Assembly (NCBI RefSeq): GCF_900013425.1 | Contig: NZ_FBXK01000005.1 | Location: 1,550,001-1,614,000, forward strand | DNA length: 64,000 bases | Origin: Sphingobium sp. Z007 | GTDB taxonomy: Bacteria > Pseudomonadota > Alphaproteobacteria > Sphingomonadales > Sphingomonadaceae | Direction of reading: 5' to 3' | In this document: positions 1 to 9,857 of the stretch, in pieces | Layout: each line of letters starts with the position of its first letter | How positions within the stretch are numbered: the stretch's first letter is position 1 | Made by a program: the position numbers and the translations under genes | Notes under the pieces: generated by a model | The model's input: the letters and a program-made list of their open reading frames with translations, nothing else | Database searches by the model: none | What the model was told of the DNA's origin: nothing

Positions 1-1297
1 CGTCGTTCAGATACATGGCCAGCGGATCGGCCTGCTTTTCGCCCAACGTGAAGGCCGCGCTCGGTGCGGTCGGGGTCAGCAGCAGGTCGCACTTTTCGAA
101 AGCCTGTTCGAAATCGCGCGCGATCAGCGCCCGGACCTTCTGCGCCTGGGTATAATAGGCGTCGTAGAAGCCCGCCGACAGCACATAGGTGCCGATCATG
201 ATGCGGCGCTTGACCTCCGGCCCGAAGCCGGCGGCGCGGGTCGCGGCATACATGTCCTGCAAGCCAGCACCATCGGGCAGGTCGCGCTGGCCATAGCGCA
301 CGCCATCATAGCGGGCGAGGTTGGACGAGGCTTCGGCAGGGGCGATGATATAATAGGTCGGCAACGCATATTTGGTATGCGGCAGCGACACTTCGACCAC
401 CTCGGCGCCCGCGTCCTTCAGCCAGGCGATCCCGCGGTCCCATAGGGCGGAGATTTCGGCGTTCAGGCCGTCGGGGCGATATTCCTTGGGAATACCGACG
501 GTCTTGCCGCTTAGGTCGCTAGACAGATTAGCTTCCCACCGGGGCACTTCCAGATCGAGCGACGTCGAATCCTTGGGATCGAAGCCCGCCATCACCTCAA
601 GCAGCAACGCATTGTCGCGCACCGTGCGCGCCATCGGCCCGGCCTGGTCCAGCGACGACGCGAACGCCACGATGCCCCAGCGCGAACAGCGGCCATAAGT
701 CGGCTTGATACCGGAAATGCCGGTGAAGGCGGCCGGCTGGCGGATCGACCCGCCGGTGTCGGTGCCGGTCGCTGCCGGGCACAGCCGCGCGGCGATCGCC
801 GACGAAGACCCGCCCGAAGACCCGCCGGGCGCCAGCGCGGCATTGCCGCCATCCTTACGCCGCCAGGGCGAAATCACATTGCCATAATAGCTCGTCTCGT
901 TGGACGATCCCATGGCGAACTGGTCGAGGTTCAGCTTGCCCAGCATCCCCGCGCCCGCCGCCCACAGCTTGCCCGACACGGTCGATTCATAGGTCGGCAC
1001 AAAGCTTTCCAGCATATGGCTGGCGGCGGTTGTCTGCGTGCCTTCGGTGCAGAACAGGTCCTTCATGCCGATCGGCACGCCGGCCAGCGCGCCCAGCGCT
1101 TCGCCAGCGGCCTTCGCCTTGTCGGCGGCGTCAGCGGCTTCCAGCGCCTTGTCCGGCGTTTCCACGATGAAGGCGTTCAGCGCCTTGGCCGCCGCGACAT
1201 TGGCGTTGAAGCCTTCCGCCACTTCGCGCGCAGAAAAATCGCCTGCGCGAAAACCGTCGCGGATTTCGGCGACGGTAAGATCAGTAATGTTGGTCAT
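1..1297 (-). CDS. gatA: Glu-tRNA(Gln)/Asp-tRNA(Asn) amidotransferase subunit A, 3' end cut by window edge
   Basis: GatA is the amidase subunit of GatCAB, which converts Glu-tRNA(Gln) (and Asp-tRNA(Asn)) to the amide form in the cytoplasm. About 432 codons are visible of roughly 490 usual for the family. The amidase signature is readable on the minus strand around 770-850: [10 protein letters not shown] followed by [12 protein letters not shown], holding the Ser-cisSer pair. The ATG at 1297-1295 overlaps the gatC stop by one base (TAATG), so the two are translationally coupled. The C-terminus lies outside the window to the left. The family assignment is secure. Confidence 0.96.
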   Translation of the reverse strand, partial: MTNITDLTVAEIRDGFRAGDFSAREVAEGFNANVAAAKALNAFIVETPDKALEAADAADKAKAAGEALGALAGVPIGMKDLFCTEGTQTTAASHMLESFVPTYESTVSGKLWAAGAGMLGKLNLDQFAMGSSNETSYYGNVISPWRRKDGGNAALAPGGSSGGSSSAIAARLCPAATGTDTGGSIRQPAAFTGISGIKPTYGRCSRWGIVAFASSLDQAGPMARTVRDNALLLEVMAGFDPKDSTSLDLEVPRWEANLSSDLSGKTVGIPKEYRPDGLNAEISALWDRGIAWLKDAGAEVVEVSLPHTKYALPTYYIIAPAEASSNLARYDGVRYGQRDLPDGAGLQDMYAATRAAGFGPEVKRRIMIGTYVLSAGFYDAYYTQAQKVRALIARDFEQAFEKCDLLLTPTAPSAAFTLGEKQADPLAMYLND

Positions 1298-1584
1298 TAT
1301 TCGATCACCTTGGGCACCGCAAAGAAGCCATGTTCGGCCTGCGGCGCGTTCGCCAGCACCTTGTCGCGGACATTGCCGTCGGTGACGACGTCCTGACGCA
1401 GCCTTTGGTGGTTGGGGATGACGGCGGTCATCGGCTCAACGCCAGTGACATCCACCTCGCCCAATTGCTCCACCCAGCCAAGGATGTTGTTGAGTTCAGG
1501 CACCATGGCCTCTGCTTCGGCGTCGGTCACCGAAATGCGCGAGAGGCTGGCGATCTTTTTCACGGTTTGAAGGTCTATCGACAT
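1297..1584 (-). CDS. gatC: Glu-tRNA(Gln)/Asp-tRNA(Asn) amidotransferase subunit C
   Basis: GatC is a 95-residue protein of normal length for the family. It is the small subunit that wraps round GatA and stabilises the GatCAB complex. The N-terminal [13 protein letters not shown] and the C-terminal [13 protein letters not shown] are typical: the family usually ends in a short FxVPxV(I/L) segment. It is the first gene of a gatC-gatA operon with a 1-nt overlap. The promoter should lie in the 130-bp gap shared with the divergent DUF3089 gene. Confidence 0.96.
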   Translation of the reverse strand: MSIDLQTVKKIASLSRISVTDAEAEAMVPELNNILGWVEQLGEVDVTGVEPMTAVIPNHQRLRQDVVTDGNVRDKVLANAPQAEHGFFAVPKVIE

Positions 1585-1713
1585 GGGCCGCCGCTACCAC
1601 CCGCGCCGGTCCGCTTCAAGCTGGTTTCGCGCCCCTTGCGCGCACCGGCAGCTTGCGTAAGACAGGAGCGCGCAAATGGGGGCGGCGTCGCCCCTGAAAA
1701 TCGGAGAGCAAGG

Positions 1714-2832
1714 GTGGCCCGCAAATTCCTCTATGTCATCGCAACCCTGGTGGTGCTGATGATCGCGGCGTTCGCCATCTATGCGATCTGGGGGATGCAG
1801 CTCATCCGCCTGGTGATGGTCCCGCGCGAGGCTTTTGCCCAGCTCCAGCCGCTGTCCGCCAATGCCTATGACGATCCCAAAATGTGGCTGGCGCGGCCCG
1901 ACATCGTGAAGGACAATCCTGCCCTCTGGACCCCGGCGGGCGTGAGCGGCGGCGCATCGGCGCAAAAGGCCGCCATCTTCTTCATCCACCCGACCAGCTA
2001 TATCACCACCTTCGGCGACGCCCACTGGAATGCGCGGATCGGCGACAAGGAAGCGGACGCCACCGCCCGCCGCTTCGTCATGGGGCAGGCCAGCGCCTTC
2101 AACGCCGCCGGCGCAGTCTGGGCGCCGCGCTATCGCCAGGCCAATTACGGCGCGTTCCTGACCGACAAGCCGGCGGGCGACCAGGCGCTGGCCGCCGCCT
2201 ACCGCGATGTGGCCCAAGCCTTCGCCGCGTTCCTCAAGGCCAATCCCACCGGCCCGCTGATCCTGGCAGGCCATAGCCAGGGGTCGCGCCACCTGTTGCA
2301 ACTGCTGCGCGAACAGGTGGCGGGCAAGCCGGTCGCCGACCGCATCGCCGCGGTCTACGCCGTCGGCTGGCCGGTATCGGTGGAGGCGGACCTGCCTGCG
2401 CTCGGCCTGCCCGCCTGCGGGCGGCAGGATCAGGCGCATTGCATCGTTAGCTGGCAAAGCTATGCCGAACCGGCCGATCCCTCCGCCGTGGTCGAGAGTT
2501 TCGAGCGCAAGACCGGCTACACGGGAAAACCCCGCAAGGGCACGCATATGCTCTGCACCAACCCGATCACCGGCGCGTTCAACGGCGCAGCGCCCGCCAG
2601 CGCCAACAAGGGCACGCTAGACGCGCGGGAGGAAGGCAAGCCGCCCAAGCTGCTGACCGGCATCGTCCCGGCACGCTGCGACACCAGCGGCGTGCTGATG
2701 ATCGGGGAGCCGGTCGACATGGGTCCGTTCACCCTGCCGGGCAATAACTACCATGTGTACGACTACAGCCTGTTCTGGGGCAATGTGCGCGAGGATGCGC
2801 AAAAACGCCTGGCCGCCTTCCTCAACAAGTGA
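1714..2832 (+). CDS. DUF3089 family alpha/beta-hydrolase-like protein, membrane anchored
   Basis: The protein has 372 residues from a GTG at 1714, preceded by GGAGAG at 1703-1708. The frame is open upstream to 1330, but that extension is antisense to gatC and lacks a signal. Residues 2-25 form one hydrophobic N-terminal segment ([21 protein letters not shown]), so it is probably an anchor or uncleaved signal. A nucleophile elbow GHSQG is present with Ser at about residue 188, and an early HPTSY segment is also typical of DUF3089. The substrate is unknown; a lipase or esterase role is inferred from the fold only. It is followed within 33 bp by ruvX. Confidence 0.85.
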   Translation: MARKFLYVIATLVVLMIAAFAIYAIWGMQLIRLVMVPREAFAQLQPLSANAYDDPKMWLARPDIVKDNPALWTPAGVSGGASAQKAAIFFIHPTSYITTFGDAHWNARIGDKEADATARRFVMGQASAFNAAGAVWAPRYRQANYGAFLTDKPAGDQALAAAYRDVAQAFAAFLKANPTGPLILAGHSQGSRHLLQLLREQVAGKPVADRIAAVYAVGWPVSVEADLPALGLPACGRQDQAHCIVSWQSYAEPADPSAVVESFERKTGYTGKPRKGTHMLCTNPITGAFNGAAPASANKGTLDAREEGKPPKLLTGIVPARCDTSGVLMIGEPVDMGPFTLPGNNYHVYDYSLFWGNVREDAQKRLAAFLNK

Positions 2833-2864
2833 CAGGCGCGCCCGGACCTGTCAGGGGCGCTGGC

Positions 2865-3338
2865 ATGGCATTGGTAACAACGGACCGCTTCGCATTCCGC
2901 ATGACGCTGCCCCAGGGCGGACGGCTGATCGGCATGGACGTGGGGACAAAGACGATCGGGCTGGCCCTGTGCGACGCCAGCTGGTCGATCGCCAGCCCGG
3001 CGCACACGATCACGCGCGGCAAGTTCAGCAAGGACAAGATGACCTTGGCTGCCTTCATGGACCAGCAGCAGGTCAAGGGCATCGTTATCGGCCTGCCGCT
3101 CAACCTGGACGGGACGGGCAGCCCGCGCAGCCAGTCGAGCAAGGCCTTCGCCCAGAATCTGGCCGACCTTGGGCGGCCCGTGCTGCTATGGGACGAACGC
3201 TGGTCGACCCAGGCCGTCACCCGGACCCTGTTGGAAGCCGACGCCAGCCGCGCCCGCCGCGACGTCCTGGTCGACAAGCTGGCCGCCAGCTACATCCTGC
3301 AGGGCGCGATCGACGGGCTGGTGGCCGGGATGGAATAA
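2865..3338 (+). CDS. ruvX: Putative pre-16S rRNA nuclease / Holliday junction resolvase-like RuvX (YqgF)
   Basis: RuvX/YqgF is an RNase H-fold nuclease implicated in 16S rRNA 5' maturation. The motif [13 protein letters not shown] holds the first catalytic Asp, GLPLNLDG follows, and DERWST with the C-terminal [13 protein letters not shown] complete the family pattern. I chose the ATG at 2865 because AGGGG at 2853-2857 is well placed. The frame continues upstream to a GTG at 2829 that overlaps the preceding stop, giving 169 instead of 157 residues. In many alphaproteobacteria ruvX lies beside gatC, as here. Confidence 0.93.
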   Translation: MALVTTDRFAFRMTLPQGGRLIGMDVGTKTIGLALCDASWSIASPAHTITRGKFSKDKMTLAAFMDQQQVKGIVIGLPLNLDGTGSPRSQSSKAFAQNLADLGRPVLLWDERWSTQAVTRTLLEADASRARRDVLVDKLAASYILQGAIDGLVAGME

Positions 3339-3339
3339 G

Positions 3340-3750
3340 ATGACCAAGCCGTTCCGACATCTTTTATCCGCCGCCGCCCTGGCAACAGGCACCCTCATCC
3401 CCGCCGCCGCACAGGCCGGATTCTACAGCGGTGACGACCTCTATACCGTCTGCACGACAGACAAGGACGGCAAGGATTATTTCGAAAAATCCTATGAATG
3501 CGTCGGCTATATCAGCGGTGCGGTGGATGCGTTCAACACGACGCGAGAAGCGAACAAGCTCAAAAGCTGCATCCCCGGCGACGTGACGATCAGCCAGTTG
3601 CGCGCAGCCACGGTCGATTATCTGAGCAAGAACCCAATCGACCGTCGGCAATCCGCCTCGTCTCAGGTGTTCGCGGCCATGCGCAAATCATGGCCATGCC
3701 CTACCGCTAACAAGGCATCGGCGAAGAAGGCCAGCCGCAAGAAGCGCTGA
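3340..3750 (+). CDS. Secreted Rap1a/Tai-like domain protein
   Basis: The protein has 136 residues, with the ATG 2 nt after the ruvX stop. A Sec signal peptide is clear (hydrophobic core to about residue 23, then AAAQA before GFYSG). The mature part follows the Rap1a/Tai pattern: DDLYTVC, then CVGYISGAVDAF, then SCIPGDVTISQL, then YLSKNP, ending in AxxxSWPC, with four conserved-type cysteines. Members of this family include T6SS immunity proteins, but many are stand-alone periplasmic proteins of unknown role, and no effector is next to it. The C-terminus is Lys-rich (KKASRKKR). Confidence 0.75.
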   Translation: MTKPFRHLLSAAALATGTLIPAAAQAGFYSGDDLYTVCTTDKDGKDYFEKSYECVGYISGAVDAFNTTREANKLKSCIPGDVTISQLRAATVDYLSKNPIDRRQSASSQVFAAMRKSWPCPTANKASAKKASRKKR

Positions 3751-3753
3751 TCC

Positions 3754-5280
3754 CTATTCCCCGTCCCGCCCGTAAACATCGGGCAGGAACTGCACCCCCT
3801 GCGCGGTCGGCACGGCGGTCAGATAGGTCAGGAATACCGGCACCGGCTGGGGCAGCGGCTCATGCTGTTCGGGCGCGTCGCTATCGGTCGTCGGCGTCTT
3901 GCCGAAGAACCAGCGGCCCAGCCGCTGCGCATCCTCCAGCCGGACGCAGCCATTGCTGAAATGCCGGTCCTCCTTAGCGAACAAGTCGCGCTGCGGCGTG
4001 TCGTGCAGGTAGATGCCGAGGTCATTGGGGAACATGAACTTGATCCGCCCCATGGCGTTAGTGCCGCCCGGCAATTGGCGCACGCGCACTTCGCTCTGCC
4101 CGGCCGCTACCGCCCGCCAATCGATCGCGCTCTGCGCCAGCGGCGCGGGGTTGGCGCTCCAGTCGGCCAGCGCCTCATAGCGCAGGCTTTTAAGCGACGC
4201 GCCGTTCAGGATCTTTGGCGCAACCCTAGTTTCGACCAAGTCGGACGGGATATTCCAGTAAGGGTTGAGCGTGGCATAACGGATCATCCCCGCCATCAGC
4301 GGCGTCTGCGTTTCCTTCGTCCCGGCGACGACCTTCATCGTGCCGTCCAGCGCGCCCTTGCTATAATACCATAGCCGCGCCGACGCGGCGTCCACCACGA
4401 CATGGCGGGTCCAAGGACCGGGCAATATGCGCGCGCGCTCCAGATTGAGCGCCAGCAGGCGATCGTAGCGCCCCGGCCCGTCGTTCAGCGCTGCGACAGT
4501 TGCGACGCCTGCGACGCCATCGGGCTTGAGACCATGGTCGGTCTGGAAGGCCCTCACCCTCGCCGCCAGCGCCTTGTCATAGGCGACGCCGTCCGGCAGG
4601 CCCAGCCGATGGCGCAGCAGCGCGATCTCCGGCGCCTTGCCGCCGGGGCGCAGCTTGACGCCTTCGGGGATCTGCACCGCCGGCAGGTCGCCCCATATGT
4701 CGAGATAGCGCGCCCGCGCGCTGCGCAGCCGCATGTAGAGCGGACTCATCCACCCGGCGGTCTGGATATAGTCGGTGAGCGATGGCGCGAGCGATGCGGC
4801 GCGCACGATGTCGGCCGGACCCGGTGGCTTGGGTTCCGCCTCCTGATCGATATAGCGCATCTTCACGCCCCTGGCCGGACGGCGCATGTCGGCGACCAGC
4901 GCGGCAAAGGCGCGCGACAAAGCGAGATCGGCGCGGGCCAGCGCCTTGGCGCTGCCTTCGCCGTCCGCCGCGTCGATCAGCCGTTGCAGGTCGCGCGCAT
5001 CATAGTCGCGCGGGTCCAGGCCATCGGCCTCGCTATCGCCGATCAGCGCCAGCAGGGCGTCGGCCTGCGGCCCGATGCGATCCTGCTCGACCCACAGCGG
5101 CCAGAAGCCGCGCGGGCCATAGAAATCCTTGAGCTTGCCGCTGACGCCCGCCCGAATTTCGGCGGCGACGCTGGATTGGGCGGCCTTTTCAGGTGCTACG
5201 CCCTGCGCCATCGCGCCATGAAGCGTTGGGGTAGCGGCCAGCAGACAGGCGATCAGCGGAAGCGAGGGGGCGCGACGCAC
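3754..5280 (-). CDS. L,D-transpeptidase (YcbB/YkuD type) with peptidoglycan-binding domain
   Basis: This enzyme should make 3-3 peptidoglycan cross-links or attach ligands to peptidoglycan in the periplasm. Order: signal peptide (RRAPSLPLIACLLAATP..HGAMAQG), an N-terminal scaffold region, a peptidoglycan-binding repeat (AFQTDHGLKPDGVAG), then a YkuD domain. The catalytic motif is HFSNGCVRLED with Cys at about residue 445 and an upstream HDTPQRDLF. The open frame extends to a TTG at 5358, which would overlap the upstream lipoprotein by 52 nt. I prefer the GTG at 5280 because it gives a compact signal peptide. The start is the least certain part. Confidence 0.88.
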   Translation of the reverse strand: MRRAPSLPLIACLLAATPTLHGAMAQGVAPEKAAQSSVAAEIRAGVSGKLKDFYGPRGFWPLWVEQDRIGPQADALLALIGDSEADGLDPRDYDARDLQRLIDAADGEGSAKALARADLALSRAFAALVADMRRPARGVKMRYIDQEAEPKPPGPADIVRAASLAPSLTDYIQTAGWMSPLYMRLRSARARYLDIWGDLPAVQIPEGVKLRPGGKAPEIALLRHRLGLPDGVAYDKALAARVRAFQTDHGLKPDGVAGVATVAALNDGPGRYDRLLALNLERARILPGPWTRHVVVDAASARLWYYSKGALDGTMKVVAGTKETQTPLMAGMIRYATLNPYWNIPSDLVETRVAPKILNGASLKSLRYEALADWSANPAPLAQSAIDWRAVAAGQSEVRVRQLPGGTNAMGRIKFMFPNDLGIYLHDTPQRDLFAKEDRHFSNGCVRLEDAQRLGRWFFGKTPTTDSDAPEQHEPLPQPVPVFLTYLTAVPTAQGVQFLPDVYGRDGE

Positions 5281-5306
5281 TCGCCGCGCCCGAAAAGCCG
5301 TATGAA

Positions 5307-5561
5307 TCAGCCGCGTTCTCCCCGGCGGGTCGGCGGCGGCGGCGGTGGTGGCGGGCAAGGCGGACCCTGCACTGCGTGATAGATGCCATCGGCGGTATAA
5401 TAGCCATCGACATAGCCGTCGCCGTCTCGGTCGGCCGCGACGGTTCCGGCGATCGCGCCGGGGCCGACGGGCGGCGCCGACATCACGGGCGCTTCATTCT
5501 TGGTGCAGGCGCTGAGCGCGAACAGTCCGCCAGCAGCCAAGGCCAGATATTTATAGTCCAT
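5307..5561 (-). CDS. Small lipoprotein with one EF-hand-like loop and a polyproline tail
   Basis: The protein has 84 residues from an ATG preceded by GGGAG. The N-terminus is a lipoprotein signal with lipobox LSAC, so Cys19 is the probable lipidation site. A DRDGDGYVDGYY segment resembles a calcium-binding loop, and the tail holds ten prolines before TRRGERG. It lies directly upstream of the L,D-transpeptidase on the same strand and may be cotranscribed. The function is unknown. Confidence 0.7.
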   Translation of the reverse strand: MDYKYLALAAGGLFALSACTKNEAPVMSAPPVGPGAIAGTVAADRDGDGYVDGYYTADGIYHAVQGPPCPPPPPPPPTRRGERG

Positions 5562-5809
5562 AGAAACTCCCTGTACGCCTGGGCGGGAGGCCGCCTTGCG
5601 CCGTTAGACTCCTCGCCGCGACCCATGCGGCTCGATGCTAACGTGCGGGCGCGCGATAAAATCCATTACCCGAACGACATGACGATGAAGCGTGGCACAG
5701 TAGCGACCATCTGAATAAGCAGCTTTCCTGCGTAAGCAGAAGCCCAGGGTGGGCGAGCGCAGCTTATGGAACTCTGCGCTCCTGCTTGCGCAAGAGCACG
5801 CCGCTCATT
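5562..5809. other. Intergenic gap with a short inverted repeat
   Basis: No gene is seen in this 248-bp gap between the lipoprotein and serB, both leftward. It holds an 8-bp perfect inverted repeat, GAGCGCAG at 5755-5762 and CTGCGCTC at 5774-5781, with an 11-nt loop. It could fold downstream of serB, but no T-tract follows it on the minus strand, so I do not call it an intrinsic terminator. Confidence 0.5.
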
Positions 5810-6688
5810 CTACGTCAGCACCCATTCCGCCGAAGCAATGCCTTGCGCGTAGAGCAGCACCGACAGGTCGCCATGGACGATTTCCGCCGCCGCAGCAGCG
5901 CGCGTCACCGGCTTGGCGTGATAGGCGACGCCCAGCCCCGCGCCCTGGATCATCGGAATGTCGTTGGCGCCATCGCCCACCGCAAGCGTCAGCGCCCGGT
6001 CGATGCCGCCGGCGATGGCCGCTTCCAGTTCGGTCCGCTTGCGCGCGGCGTCCACGATCGGCGTGGTGACGGTGCCCAGCAAAGCGCCGTCGGCGATCTC
6101 CAGAACATTGGCGACATTGGCATCGAAACCGATCTCTTGCGCCACCGGCCCGGTGAAGCGGGTGAAGCCGCCCGACACAAGCAGCGTCTTTGCGCCGCGC
6201 GCCTTCATCGTGCGGACCAGCGCCTTCGCGCCACCCATGATGACGACGCGCTCTTCGCGGCACTGATCGATGGCGCTGTCGGGCAGGCCCTTGAGGAGCG
6301 CGACCCGGCCATGCAGTGCGCCCTCGAAATCCAGTTCGCCGCGCATCGCCCGCTCGGTGATCTCCGCGATCTGCGGCTTGATGCCCGCATAGTCGGCCAG
6401 TTCGTCGATACACTCGACGGTGATCATGGTGGAATCCATGTCTGCGATCAGCAGCATCTTTGCGCGGCCCTCGACCGGCTGGACGATCACGTCCACCTTG
6501 TCGCCTACATCGGTCAGTGCCGCGCGGGCGGCTACCGGATCAGCGGCGAAGAAGAGGTCGGCGGCCTTACCCTCGTCCAGCCATGCGACATCGCCCGGCT
6601 GGCATCCGGCATCGCGCAGCCGGTCGCTCGCCTGCGCAATATCCCCCTGCCCGAGTCGATCACTTGCCACTAAGGTCGCGACGAACAT
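5810..6688 (-). CDS. serB: Phosphoserine phosphatase
   Basis: SerB carries out the last step of serine synthesis, hydrolysing phosphoserine. The protein has 292 residues. The HAD motifs are DMDSTM (Asp83/Asp85), VSGGFT for motif II, and GDGANDIPM for motif IV. The N-terminal 75 residues form the usual ACT-like region. The ATG at 6688 has a strong site (AGGAG, 5 nt away) that lies inside the miaA coding sequence. Its start codon overlaps that of the divergent miaA gene by two bases. The frame is open upstream to 6814, but that extension is antisense to miaA. Confidence 0.96.
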   Translation of the reverse strand: MFVATLVASDRLGQGDIAQASDRLRDAGCQPGDVAWLDEGKAADLFFAADPVAARAALTDVGDKVDVIVQPVEGRAKMLLIADMDSTMITVECIDELADYAGIKPQIAEITERAMRGELDFEGALHGRVALLKGLPDSAIDQCREERVVIMGGAKALVRTMKARGAKTLLVSGGFTRFTGPVAQEIGFDANVANVLEIADGALLGTVTTPIVDAARKRTELEAAIAGGIDRALTLAVGDGANDIPMIQGAGLGVAYHAKPVTRAAAAAEIVHGDLSVLLYAQGIASAEWVLT

Positions 6689-7631
6689 GCACACTCCTGA
6701 ACCCATTGCGGGCGAATCCCGCCCGCGCGTCGCGCTTATTGCCGGGCCGACCGCCAGCGGCAAGAGCGCGCTCGCTTGTCGCTTGGCGCAGGTAACCGGG
6801 GGCGTCGTCATCAATGCCGACGCCAGCCAGGTCTATGCCGACCTCGCCATCCTGTCCGCCAGGCCAAGCCCGCAGGAGATGGGCGATGTCCCCCATCGTC
6901 TGTTCGGTCATATCGATGGCGCGGAGGCCTGCACCGCGCCGCGCTGGGCGGCCGAGGCGAAGGCGCAGATCGCCGCGGCGCATGAGGCGGGCAAGCTGCC
7001 GGTGCTGGTTGGCGGCACCGGCCTCTATATCCGCACGCTGCTGGACGGGATCGCCCCGGTGCCGGAGATCGACATCGACATACGCGCTGCCGTGCGGGCC
7101 TTGCCGGTCGCAGAAGCACATGAAGCCCTGTCGCGAGAAGACCCCGAAGCCGCCGCCCGCCTGGCCCCGGCCGACACCACCCGCGTTGCCCGCGCGCTGG
7201 AGGTGGTGCGATCGACCGGTCGCCCGCTCAAGATATGGCAACAGCATAAGCAGGGCGGCATCGCCGATCGCATCACCCTGGGGCCCATGATCCTGCGCCC
7301 GCCGCGCGACTGGCTGATCGATCGCTGCGACCGCCGTTTCGCGCAGATGATCGACGCTGGCGCGATCGCCGAAGTGAAGGCGCTGCTAACCCGCAACCTC
7401 CACCCAGACCTGCCTGTCATGCGCGCGATCGGCGTGCCGGAGATCGCCGCCTATCTGCACGGAGACAACGATCTGGACAGTTGTATCGCCAAAGCGACCC
7501 TCGCCACCCGTCAATATGCCAAGCGCCAATATACCTGGTTCACCAACCAGCCCCCGCCCGCCTGGCCGCGCGAAGAACGAGAGATAGATGCTAAAATCAT
7601 CGATGAATTAGCAATTAAGTTACAACAATAG
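6687..7631 (+). CDS. miaA: tRNA dimethylallyltransferase
   Basis: MiaA adds a dimethylallyl group to A37 of tRNAs that read UNN codons. The P-loop GPTASGKS is at residues 20-27, followed by NADASQVY, the family DSxQxY position. The C-terminal segment [14 protein letters not shown] is characteristic. Length is 314 residues, as usual. The ATG at 6687 sits on a CATG shared with the serB start. The Shine-Dalgarno site is weak (AAGG at 6672-6675). The frame runs upstream to 6420 but is only antisense to serB. Its promoter must lie inside the serB coding region. Confidence 0.95.
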   Translation: MHTPEPIAGESRPRVALIAGPTASGKSALACRLAQVTGGVVINADASQVYADLAILSARPSPQEMGDVPHRLFGHIDGAEACTAPRWAAEAKAQIAAAHEAGKLPVLVGGTGLYIRTLLDGIAPVPEIDIDIRAAVRALPVAEAHEALSREDPEAAARLAPADTTRVARALEVVRSTGRPLKIWQQHKQGGIADRITLGPMILRPPRDWLIDRCDRRFAQMIDAGAIAEVKALLTRNLHPDLPVMRAIGVPEIAAYLHGDNDLDSCIAKATLATRQYAKRQYTWFTNQPPPAWPREEREIDAKIIDELAIKLQQ

Positions 7632-7634
7632 GGG

Positions 7635-7663
7635 TTGACCCGTCATTTTGTGTCCATTAGAGG
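7635..7663 (+). promoter_or_regulatory. Candidate promoter of ilvB
   Basis: TTGACC at 7635-7640, a 17-nt spacer, then TAGAGG at 7658-7663. The -35 box is a good match, the -10 box a poor one. It starts 4 nt after the miaA stop and lies about 70 nt upstream of the ilvB GTG. No leader peptide rich in branched-chain residues was seen between it and ilvB. Predicted by eye only. Confidence 0.4.
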
Positions 7664-7735
7664 CAGCCACCTTGTCATCGCAGGCGTGCTGTCGCAAAGG
7701 ACGTCGACCTGCACCCAGAACAGAAGGATTTTATC

Positions 7736-9487
7736 GTGGCCGAAAAGAGCGGCGCGGACATATTGGTTGAATGCCTGATCGATCTCGGTGTCGAGGTCGT
7801 GTTCGGCTATCCCGGCGGCGCGGTGCTGCCGATCTATGACGCGCTCTACAATCATCCCACGATCAAGCATGTGCTGGTCCGCCACGAACAGGGCGCGACC
7901 CACATGGCGGAGGGCTATGCCCGGTCGACCGGCAAGCCCGGCGTCGTGCTGGTCACGTCCGGGCCCGGCGCGACCAATGCCGTCACCGGCATCACCGACG
8001 CGCTGATGGATTCGATCCCCATGGTCGTCATCACCGGCCAGGTGCCGACGCAACTGATCGGCACGGATGCTTTCCAGGAAGCGGACACGATCGGCATCAC
8101 GCGCCATTGTTCGAAGCATAATTATCTGGTGAAGACGCCCGGCAAGCTGGCCGAGGTGATTCATGAGGCGTTCCATATCGCCACTACCGGCCGTCCCGGC
8201 CCGGTCGTCGTCGATATCCCCAAGAACGTCCAGATCGCCACCGCGCCCTATGCGAGGCCGGAACTGAAGGTCCATGCCAGCTATCGTCCGCAGACGAAGG
8301 CAGACGCGGCAGGCATCGACGCAGCGGTCGAAATGCTGGCGGCAGCGGAACGGCCGGTCTTCTACACCGGCGGCGGCGTCATCAATGCTGGTCCGCAAGC
8401 CAGCGCCCTGTTGCGCGAACTGGCGGCGCTGACCGGCGCGCCCGTTACCTCCACGCTGATGGGTCTGGGCGCTTACCCTGCATCAGGGGACGCCTGGCTG
8501 GGGATGCTGGGGATGCACGGCACCTATGAAGCCAATTGGGCGATGAACCAGGCCGACCTGATCCTGTGCATCGGGGCGCGGTTCGACGATCGCGTCACCG
8601 GCCGTCTGGACGCCTTCGCGCCCAACAGCCGCAAAATCCATATCGATATCGACCGCAGCTCGATCAACAAGATCGTCGATGTCGACGTCGCCATCGTTGC
8701 CGATGTCGGCAGCGCACTGGACGACATGATCGCCCTGTGGAAGCAGCGTAACCATCAAAAGGTCGACCTGACCGAATGGTGGGCGCGGATCGCCGGCTGG
8801 CGGGCGAAAAGATCGCTCGACTATGCCGAAAATGGTGTCGAGATCATGCCCCAGCGCGCGATCGCGGACCTGTATGCCGCGACGAAGGCGACCGGCAAGG
8901 ACATCATCATCACCACTGAAGTCGGCCAGCATCAGATGTGGGCTGCCCAGCATTTCGGCTTCGACGCGCCGAACAAGTGGCTGACCTCCGGTGGCCTGGG
9001 TACGATGGGCTATGGCTTCCCGGCCGCCATCGGTGCGCAGATGGGCAATCCCGACAGCATCACCATCTGCATTGCGGGCGACGCCTCCATTCAGATGAAC
9101 ATTCAGGAACTGGGCACCGCGTCACAATATCGCCTGCCGGTGAAGATCTTCATCCTGAACAATGAATATATGGGCATGGTCCGCCAGTGGCAGGAACTGA
9201 CCTATGAAAGCCGCTATTCCAACAGCTATTCCGACAGCCTGCCCGATTTCGTGAAACTGGGCGAGGCCTATGGCTGGACCGGCATCCGGATTGAGGGGCC
9301 GCAGGAGCTGGAGGCCGGCATCCGCCAGATGCTGGAAACCGACGGCCCGGTGATCGTGGATTGCCGCGTCGCGAAAATGTCCAACTGCTTCCCGATGATC
9401 CCGTCGGGCGCATCCCATACCGACATGCTGCTTGATCCCAACCAGATCGCAGGCGTGATGTCGGACGAGGCGAAGGCGCTGGTATGA
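7736..9487 (+). CDS. ilvB: Acetolactate synthase large (catalytic) subunit
   Basis: The enzyme joins two pyruvates, or pyruvate and 2-ketobutyrate, in the first common step of valine, leucine and isoleucine synthesis. The 583-residue protein contains the TPP-binding segments VFGYPGGAVLPIYDAL and RHEQGATHMAEGYAR (catalytic Glu), and the C-terminal GDASIQMNIQEL..ILNN. The GTG start at 7736 has AGAAGGA 7-13 nt upstream. It heads ilvB-orf-ilvN, with ilvC about 200 bp further on. Confidence 0.97.
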   Translation: MAEKSGADILVECLIDLGVEVVFGYPGGAVLPIYDALYNHPTIKHVLVRHEQGATHMAEGYARSTGKPGVVLVTSGPGATNAVTGITDALMDSIPMVVITGQVPTQLIGTDAFQEADTIGITRHCSKHNYLVKTPGKLAEVIHEAFHIATTGRPGPVVVDIPKNVQIATAPYARPELKVHASYRPQTKADAAGIDAAVEMLAAAERPVFYTGGGVINAGPQASALLRELAALTGAPVTSTLMGLGAYPASGDAWLGMLGMHGTYEANWAMNQADLILCIGARFDDRVTGRLDAFAPNSRKIHIDIDRSSINKIVDVDVAIVADVGSALDDMIALWKQRNHQKVDLTEWWARIAGWRAKRSLDYAENGVEIMPQRAIADLYAATKATGKDIIITTEVGQHQMWAAQHFGFDAPNKWLTSGGLGTMGYGFPAAIGAQMGNPDSITICIAGDASIQMNIQELGTASQYRLPVKIFILNNEYMGMVRQWQELTYESRYSNSYSDSLPDFVKLGEAYGWTGIRIEGPQELEAGIRQMLETDGPVIVDCRVAKMSNCFPMIPSGASHTDMLLDPNQIAGVMSDEAKALV

Positions 9488-9497
9488 TGGTCGTCCT

Positions 9498-9857
9498 GTG
9501 ACGCAGCATCTCAAGCTGCGCATCCATGTGACGGAGCCGTGGGATTTCGAGAGAAATGCGGGCAGCGCCGAACTGACCGGCTGGACCATAGACCATGCCG
9601 ACCCGGACAATGAGGAATGGGAAGTGCATCTGGACCATGGGTTCGACTTTAACGAGCGGCATATCGGCACATTGCTGGCCGGTCCCCGCTATGTAGGCGA
9701 GCATCTGGTGCGTATGTTCGACGCGGTGACGGGCTTTCCCGTCCGCCTGGCCCATCGGCAGGACAATGGCTGGCATTACGCCTTCACGGCGATGATTTCG
9801 CAGCGCCATGACGATCATGATGGCGCGGCAGTTACGGATAACGGGACAAGCATCTGA
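9498..9857 (+). CDS. Unrecognised protein inside the ilvB-ilvN operon
   Basis: The protein has 119 residues from a GTG 11 nt after the ilvB stop, and its own stop overlaps the ilvN ATG (TGATG). It is soluble, with no signal or TM segment. It is acidic in the middle (DHADPDNEEWEVHLDHG) and rich in His and Trp. I do not recognise the family. Tight coupling on both sides argues that it is a real gene expressed with acetolactate synthase. It could be a regulator or accessory protein, but nothing in its sequence proves that. Confidence 0.75.
   Translation: MTQHLKLRIHVTEPWDFERNAGSAELTGWTIDHADPDNEEWEVHLDHGFDFNERHIGTLLAGPRYVGEHLVRMFDAVTGFPVRLAHRQDNGWHYAFTAMISQRHDDHDGAAVTDNGTSI

Noticed and set aside
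1330..1713. N-terminal extension of the DUF3089 protein
   Set aside because: This part is antisense to gatC; the GTG at 1714 has a ribosome site and a membrane segment right after it.
3340..3750. Type VI secretion immunity gene
   Set aside because: The Rap1a/Tai-like pattern is present, but no effector or secretion gene is near, so a toxin-immunity role is not supported.
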